DNA of 64,000 bases from Choristoneura fumiferana (Eukaryota; Arthropoda; Insecta; Lepidoptera; Tortricidae): the NCBI RefSeq assembly GCF_025370935.1, contig NC_133477.1, positions 21,217,377-21,281,376 of the forward strand, written 5' to 3'. The position numbers were made by a program, and so were the translations under genes. The notes beneath the pieces are model-generated. The model was not told the origin of the DNA. It searched no databases and saw nothing but the letters and a program-made list of their open reading frames with translations. Positions 60,201 through 64,000 of this stretch are shown here, piece after piece (the stretch's first letter is position 1; each line of letters starts with the position of its first letter).

Positions 60201-62554
60201 CAAGTTCGGTGTCGTTCATTCCAGGTTGTCAAATACGGGGTCGTATACCAACCGCACCCGGGAATAGGTGTTTTTTTTTGTCTACCGTAACATTTTACCA
60301 TCTACCATAATTTTAGACCAGCAACACCGTAATTTTGATAGAGACAGTTGGAGCAGTGTGTGGAAGGCAGGGGCAGGGTACAGTCATACTATTTAAAACC
60401 CCAGGATAGTCGACATGAAAATTCACAACCGCTCCTCAGCTGAAGACCACGATCATCTTTGAAATTCTAGGCGACAAAAAGTCTAGCCTCTCAAGTCATG
60501 CTAAGTATATTTTCTTTTCTTACGGTTTAAGTTGTGGTTGTAGAAATCCAGAAGATGACTCAATTTAATAACGATTATTAATTATATCAACACCTCTTAA
60601 TGAAAACAAGTTCCTTCCGAAAAGTGGATCCGATTCTTCACTGACAAAAACTTGGTGATCCAGAAAGTGTTCAAAATCTTTGATGGTGATCTTCTTTATA
60701 AGTTCCGGGGTTTTAACGAAGATTATTGGTTTCAATAATAAATATTGGCCGACGAACCTGTTGATATAATAATGAATGAAGTGAAAATTTGCTTTTGAAA
60801 TTAATAAAATTGATTGGACGTAGCAAATATTATACTTAGATATTAATATTAATTGTGTTAGGCTTAGTTCCTGTAAAACAGTTGTAAGTGTGGAAATACA
60901 ATACAATACAATACAATAAAAAGACTCTTTATTGTACACCAGACATACAGAAAACAGATACACAGAGAAAAAAAACACCCTTTCAGAACTGGTTAATATA
61001 CCATTGTGTGGTTCTTAAGATTCACTTTTTCTCAAAAAAATTCGTATCATGTGAACGGGCCCGGCATCAGACGATTGCGCGTGAATGTAAGTGAATTTTT
61101 CACCCCCGACGCAAAAAGAGGGTTCTTAGACATATTTTATCAAAATCGGTTCAGCCCTTTCAAGATCATCAGCTCTTTTTTGTTCGCTGCGGTAGGAATC
61201 AACTACTTAGGTACCACTTACTTACGTACTTACGGTATGGTACTTACGGTAGGTATTAACTTCACTTTCAAACATATGTGGGACCTAAAATTTGAAACAC
61301 CCATGTATGCTATATAACTATGCAAGATTATGGAATTCTCGACCTGATGCTGCAGCCGGGATATCCAGTACACCAGTATACTCTTAAATAATAGCAGATA
61401 TGTCGTGTTTCATTCATCAGTATTTCATTCTACATAATGCAATGGTGGCAACACGATGAGCTGATGCTGCAGCCAGGATATCAAACACACTAGTACACTC
61501 TTAAAAAATAATATCACAAAGTTTAAAAAAGCATGAAATAAAGAACTGAAATTGAAAATTTAAAAAACCCCCGACACAAAAAAAACGCCGACAAAAACGC
61601 CAGCAAAAATAAAAAAAACGCCCACAAAACTGTCAAAAAAACGTCACCAAAAAAGACAACTAAAAAGTAAAAAATAATTATGCACTACCTAGCTGTTGCC
61701 CGCGACTTCATCTGAGAAGAATTCGTTTATCCACACGGGGACTACTTATGCAGATTTCCCGCAAAATTAAGTAGCCTTTCTAAGTGAATTTAGCATAAAA
61801 GTTTTTTTTTATCTAAGCGTCGTCGGTGTCGGGGGACCGCTAAGGTTAACCGAAAACTAAAATGCATATGTTTTATTTTTTAAAGTATAATTATTTTTTA
61901 ATTTTTAGTTGTCTTTTTTGGTGACGTGTTTTTACCAGCGATTTTTTTTATTTTTGCTGGCGTTTTAGTCGGGGTTTTTGTATAGCATTTCATTGTTATT
62001 TCTTGAAACCAGATTAAAGATATCAAAAGGAGAGAAAAAAAAGTTATCAAATGCTTATTTTTTGACAGTCTGTATAAATCTTAATTAAAAATTTACAACG
62101 ATAAGCAATATAATAACTTAAACGTTGGTAACAAAATGAATAAAATAATAAACATGTTTATTGTTATTATTTTAAAATATAACTACTGTCGTAAAAAAAT
62201 AATGTGAGTGCTATGAAGGGATACACTCTTTTGCTGCTGCTAAAAAAAAGTGTATCAACGACTTTTTTTTCATCTATAACGCTATACTGAGCAGGGTAAA
62301 GACAGGGTACAGTACAGACATAGTCGCAATAGGATAGAAATTTCAAAAGCTTACTTGTCTTCCAAAAATGTCGTGTACACGTCATTGGTGGCATCTATAA
62401 CGTGTTGGATACCGAGCACTACCTTCCCCGCAGTGCCCAATAGTGGGATAGGTCTGAGGTGTCGGACCCCAGCCTTACTGAATCGGCCGTATAATTGCCT
62501 GGTATACAGCACAAGCACCGTTAGCAGAGCTCCAATCCAAACGTAGAACATCAT
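48057..62554 (-). CDS. CYP9A: Cytochrome P450, CYP9A subfamily, complete ten-exon gene
   Basis: A microsomal P450 monooxygenase. Ten exons (listed separately) with GT..AG introns join in frame to 1593 nt, 530 residues plus stop, the usual CYP9A length. Visible in order: an N-terminal membrane anchor (about residues 2-17), the proline-containing hinge PIPLLG, helix-C WxxxR (W125, R129), I-helix AGFET (328-332), K-helix ExxR (E386, R389), FDPERF (446-451) and the heme loop FGVGPRNCIG (467-476) with Cys474 as heme ligand. No stop or frameshift was found. Lepidopteran CYP9A enzymes are known to oxidise plant allelochemicals and insecticides using electrons from NADPH-P450 reductase at the endoplasmic reticulum; the substrate of this one cannot be read from sequence. 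Subfamily assignment rests on recalled similarity across all exons. Introns carry SINE and LINE debris, and a repeat begins about 73 bp upstream of the start codon. No second P450 is seen here. Confidence 0.95.
48657..48938 (+). mobile_element. SINE family A, copy 5, in P450 intron 9
   Basis: The only copy in the forward sense: starts GCAGGTGGTAGGACCTTGTG and ends in an A-rich tail. ATAACA lies on both sides. Confidence 0.75.
48989..49157 (-). CDS. CYP9A: CYP9A exon 9 (residues 420-476), heme-binding loop
   Basis: Acceptor TTTTACAG, donor GTAATA. Encodes IHRDPRYYPNP, FDPERF and FGVGPRNCI, including the thiolate ligand Cys474. The final glycine codon of the loop spans the junction with exon 10. 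Confidence 0.94.
49925..50300 (+). pseudogene. LINE C-terminus with zinc-finger motif, in P450 intron 8
   Basis: IGRPLLRFKDCAK then a stop, later frame-shifted RQKRHQGGSAPTS and TCQVCGRTCRSRIGLVSHQR with C2H2 spacing, and a (GATAAT)n tail. This Cys2-His2 end is typical of one lepidopteran LINE group. Confidence 0.75.
51125..51225 (-). CDS. CYP9A: CYP9A exon 8 (residues 386-419), K helix
   Basis: Acceptor TCTTTCAG, donor GTAAGT. Encodes EVLRLWPP, with the invariant ExxR pair split so that Glu386 spans the exon junction, then a segment ending ADYI. Intron 7 is only about 240 bp. Confidence 0.93.
51466..51687 (-). CDS. CYP9A: CYP9A exon 7 (residues 312-386), I helix
   Basis: Acceptor TTTCTCAG, donor GTAGGA. 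Encodes VWSDNDLTAQ followed by the oxygen-activating I-helix motif AGFETVS and ending YLDMVVS. The phase-1 end supplies the first base of Glu386. Confidence 0.94.
52268..52758 (+). repeat. Repeat D, copy 5, in P450 intron 6
   Basis: Lacks the CCGGCC start; contains GGGGGGACGCTCGATTTTAA and GACGGACAGACAGACAGACA, ending GGCTCCGGAACCCTAC. Confidence 0.7.
53750..53845 (-). CDS. CYP9A: CYP9A exon 6 (residues 280-312)
   Basis: A short 96-nt exon with acceptor TTTGTAG and donor GTAATA. Encodes LTHDE...DADAGFATAKES...VGKRN, the hydrophilic, variable linker before the I helix in CYP9A proteins. Its phase (1 in, 1 out) joins exons 5 and 7 exactly. Confidence 0.9.
54044..54212 (-). mobile_element. tRNA-derived SINE (family T), copy 3, in P450 intron 5
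   Basis: Reverse B box TGGGAATCGAACCCAGGTC and the tail words CACAGAAAAACCAGAAAAAG. A partial forward copy is at 54320-54405. Confidence 0.75.
54450..54630 (+). pseudogene. LINE reverse-transcriptase fragment, in P450 intron 5
   Basis: Encodes SIISNLLYGAET then a stop, TTYAKQESRLNSFFYMRYLR and RILGI, matching the YGxETW region of LINE ORF2 proteins. Confidence 0.6.
54800..55440. other. GC-richer unassigned block in P450 intron 5
   Basis: Unlike its AT-rich surroundings, but no conserved domain or repeat family is recognised. Two short open frames are not convincing. Confidence 0.3.
56575..56710 (-). CDS. CYP9A: CYP9A exon 5 (residues 235-280)
   Basis: Acceptor TTGTTAG, donor GTATCA. Encodes a segment ending RPDMIHLLMEAKKG, matching the CYP9A pattern between helices G and I. 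Exon limits follow from reading frame and similarity. Confidence 0.9.
57130..57329 (-). CDS. CYP9A: CYP9A exon 4 (residues 168-234)
   Basis: Acceptor TTTTCCAG, donor GTTTGA. Encodes KDIATRYANDIIATCAFGL, the conserved region before helix F. The ATG inside the exon is an internal methionine, because reading continues in frame from the acceptor. Confidence 0.92.
57365..57542 (-). mobile_element. tRNA-derived SINE (family T), copy 4, in P450 intron 3
   Basis: CGCTGGGAATCGAACCCAGG and the tail words as in copy 3. A further partial copy with its companion segment lies at 57715-57870. Confidence 0.75.
58760..59130 (+). pseudogene. Mariner-like transposase scrap, in P450 intron 3
   Basis: 59062-59127 encodes KGILLLQDNAPMHSARRT, the QDNAPxH segment around the second catalytic aspartate of mariner transposases. 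ACACCCTGTATATA at 58767 resembles a mariner-type end, but the link between the two is uncertain. Confidence 0.5.
59344..59481 (-). CDS. CYP9A: CYP9A exon 3 (residues 122-168)
   Basis: Acceptor TTTCAG, donor GTGAGT. Encodes GQEWKDMRSTLSPAF, which carries the helix-C WxxxR motif (W125, R129) contacting a heme propionate in P450s. Open sequence downstream of the donor is intron read-through. Confidence 0.93.
60010..60175 (-). repeat. RTE-like LINE 3' tail, in P450 intron 2
   Basis: (ATC)n, CAGCCGAAAGACGTCCACTG and CCGCATCCACCGCGATCCCG, the reverse of 1669-1801. Confidence 0.7.
60594..60757 (-). CDS. CYP9A: CYP9A exon 2 (residues 67-122)
   Basis: Begins after an ATCAACAG acceptor with FVGQYL and ends at LFSLR plus one base of a glycine codon before GTGTTG. 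It contains KKITIKDFEHFLDH, a stretch strongly typical of CYP9A. Phases match exons 1 and 3. Confidence 0.93.
60894..60950 (-). repeat. LINE 3' end with (CAATA)n, in P450 intron 1
   Basis: ATACAATACAATACAATACA then CTCTTTATTGTACACCAGAC. Confidence 0.65.
61103..61170 (-). repeat. Repeat B fragment, in P450 intron 1
   Basis: CACCCCCGACGCAAAAAGAG joined to TATTTTATCAAAATCGGTTC, with the middle of the repeat missing. Confidence 0.6.
61567..61982. mobile_element. Inverted-repeat element in P450 intron 1
   Basis: Left arm CAAAAACGCCAGCAAAAATA through AAAAGACAACTAAAAA; right arm is its reverse (TTTTTGCTGGCGTTTTAGTC). Arms about 100 bp with several mismatches; the centre holds a repeat F terminus. 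Confidence 0.6.
62355..62554 (-). CDS. CYP9A: CYP9A exon 1 (residues 1-66 and part of 67)
   Basis: Contains the start codon, the hydrophobic membrane anchor and the RPIPLLG hinge. Two tandem ATG codons are present; the first is taken as the start. The exon ends in phase 2 at a GTAAGC donor. Just upstream of the ATG the minus strand reads TTTTAG|GTC, so a 5' untranslated exon spliced to this one is possible. Confidence 0.93.
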
Positions 62555-62626
62555 GACCTAAAATTGTATGTTTTTTTAAGGGGAATAAGCTTGCTTTTGT
62601 CCACAATAGGGTAGTATCCGGGGTAA

Positions 62627-63115
62627 GAAAATAGTACATTGTATCTTAAGGGCGGTAAATAAGGAATTACGAACGAGAGTCTATTAGAAGCCCGAAGTCG
62701 AAAGACTGAGGGCTTTAATGAGTCGATGTTCGTAATTCTAGTACGCCCGTGCGACATACCATGTTTTCATCACATTTGCGATAAAATTGTATATTGTAAA
62801 AGAAAAACTAATATTTTATCAAAAATTGCCGATACCGCTGATTGCGCTCTTGGCAATCCGCAGCATGTGCATGGCGTGCGTGTGCAGCGCGTGCACGGAG
62901 CAGCAGCACACCATGCAGTAACAAACTCACTTACCGACCTTGGGCTTCATGACATGAAAATTAGTACGGGCAATGACTCATTTACCGACCTCGGGTTTCA
63001 TGACAAGCACATTAAGGTCGAGGGTTTTATTTGGGGGGTTGCAACCAAGGTAGCCTGCATGTTACGACACTGTTTACGAGCAAGTGTGATGAAAATAAAT
63101 ATTGTAATTATTCAG
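62627..63115 (+). repeat. Repeat C, copy 2, in the P450 5' flank
   Basis: Matches 4378-4876 in reverse: AAATAGTACATTGTATCTTA at the left, the ATTACGAAC...GTTCGTAAT hairpin at 62670-62742, and TGTTACGACACTGTTTACGA at the right. Its edge is about 73 bp from the P450 start codon. Confidence 0.75.
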
Positions 63116-63469
63116 TTGTTGTTGTTTTTTTTTAAATATGGCTCAGTCCATCGGAGGTCAATTTTGCCAGTGTACGGTAAAAAAATCTAGAAAACGAAAT
63201 ATATGAGAGGTGATGGTGGATGAACGATGACAGCGCGAATCCAATCGAATCGGTATTTTTTACTGTTGTCAATCAAATCAAAATTGAAAAAATAAAGCGC
63301 GTCATACATAACGTTCATACTATACATTCGTCACTCGGCAGGCAAAAGTACTAAAGCGACACTTTAGGCTAAAATGAGTTACACCTATCACCAGAATCAG
63401 CGAAATCTTCTGCGTCAAAATGTTTGGGTTTTAATTTTTTTGTGGCGCTTTAGTCTTTCAAAAAACGCT

Positions 63470-63585
63470 TAAGAGATGTCTTCGTTCCATTCTCGATACA
63501 AACGTAGTCCCGGTCTCATTTGAAAACTAGGCAACAGTAGTAGATGAAATTTTGTAAGTATGGACTAGACGTAATTATCTATGGC
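63470..63585 (+). repeat. Dispersed repeat shared with 3650-3775
   Basis: CAAACGTAGTCCCGGTCTCA and the following ~80 bp match the other copy. Confidence 0.6.
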
Positions 63586-63599
63586 TGTGGTGTTTCAGA

Positions 63600-63920
63600 T
63601 TTTTTTATAAATGAATTTTATTTTCATTTCAATTCCAAATTTTTACTTTTACGGTCATCCCGTTAAACCTTAATTGAAAAACCAGAAAAATAAGACCAGC
63701 ACTGAAAATCGAACCCAAGTCCTCGGTATTCCGTACCGCGTGCTAAACCGCTACACCAATGCTGGTCAACGGTACAGACACGAATTTCCCCTATGCACCT
63801 CATATCTCAGCTTGCTTGTTTGTTTGAAAAAAAAAAAATTAGGTTTTACGGGATGTCCGTAAAAGTAAAAATTTGTAATTGAAATAAAAAATACAAAAAG
63901 ATTCCAAAAAACCAATCTTA
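63600..63920 (-). mobile_element. tRNA-derived SINE (family T), copy 5, with companion segment
   Basis: Reverse B box GAAAATCGAACCCAAGTCC (diverged) and companion sequence on both sides in opposite orientations (TTCCAAATTTTTACTTTTAC at left). Confidence 0.6.
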
Positions 63921-64000
63921 ATTTGATTGCTTAGTAACGACATCTCTTATCCGGGTGAGCGGTTGGTTCAATGGAGTGCCGAAAGTTTCTCGATGAGGCT

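Noticed and set aside
60565..60593. Open extension of P450 exon 2
   Set aside because: A GT donor and the next exon's phase place the boundary at 60594.

Overview
This window looks like nuclear DNA from a moth or butterfly (Lepidoptera). It holds two convincing protein genes, both on the minus strand: a one-exon bombyxin-type insulin-like peptide gene (28519-28836) and a ten-exon cytochrome P450 gene of the CYP9A type (48057-62554). Both families are characteristic of Lepidoptera. The rest is dense with mobile-element debris of kinds common in lepidopteran genomes: RTE-like and other LINE 3' ends, tRNA-derived SINEs, foldback elements and MITEs, and degenerate repeats ending in GTCGGGGGTTAAAA or CTACGGAACCCTAAAA. 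I cannot name the species.

Layout. 1-20 kb is intergenic repeat sequence with nested insertions, including an RTE C-terminus split by a SINE at 1.2-1.8 kb and a foldback element enclosing a LINE reverse-transcriptase fragment at 14.7-15.8 kb. From 20224 to 27541 the same ~3.6-kb sequence appears twice, either side of a run of exactly 100 N (23833-23932). The copies differ mainly by one-base indels, so this is probably an unmerged contig overlap rather than a biological duplication. Each copy carries a ~2.64-kb element with perfect 14-bp terminal inverted repeats, a 160-bp tandem array and coding-like scraps, which I could not assign to a known transposon family. The insulin-like gene follows at 28.5 kb with its own TATA box and polyadenylation signal. 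29-48 kb is again repeats: a ~120-bp tandem array interrupted by a long palindrome, a hAT-like MITE with 8-bp target duplication, a mariner-like MITE with TA duplication, several LINE 3' ends and a nested foldback element. 48-62.6 kb is the P450 gene, whose exons join in frame to a predicted 530-residue protein with every P450 signature motif; its introns hold SINEs, LINE pieces and a mariner transposase scrap. A copy of a repeat also found inverted at 4.4-4.9 kb begins only ~73 bp upstream of the P450 start codon.

The two genes are not functionally linked: one makes a secreted hormone precursor, the other a microsomal detoxification enzyme. I see no rRNA, CRISPR array, operon or confident functional tRNA gene. 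Nothing here amounts to a clearly new biological system; the best candidates for a second look are the 2.64-kb TIR element, the probable false duplication, and the repeat abutting the P450 promoter.
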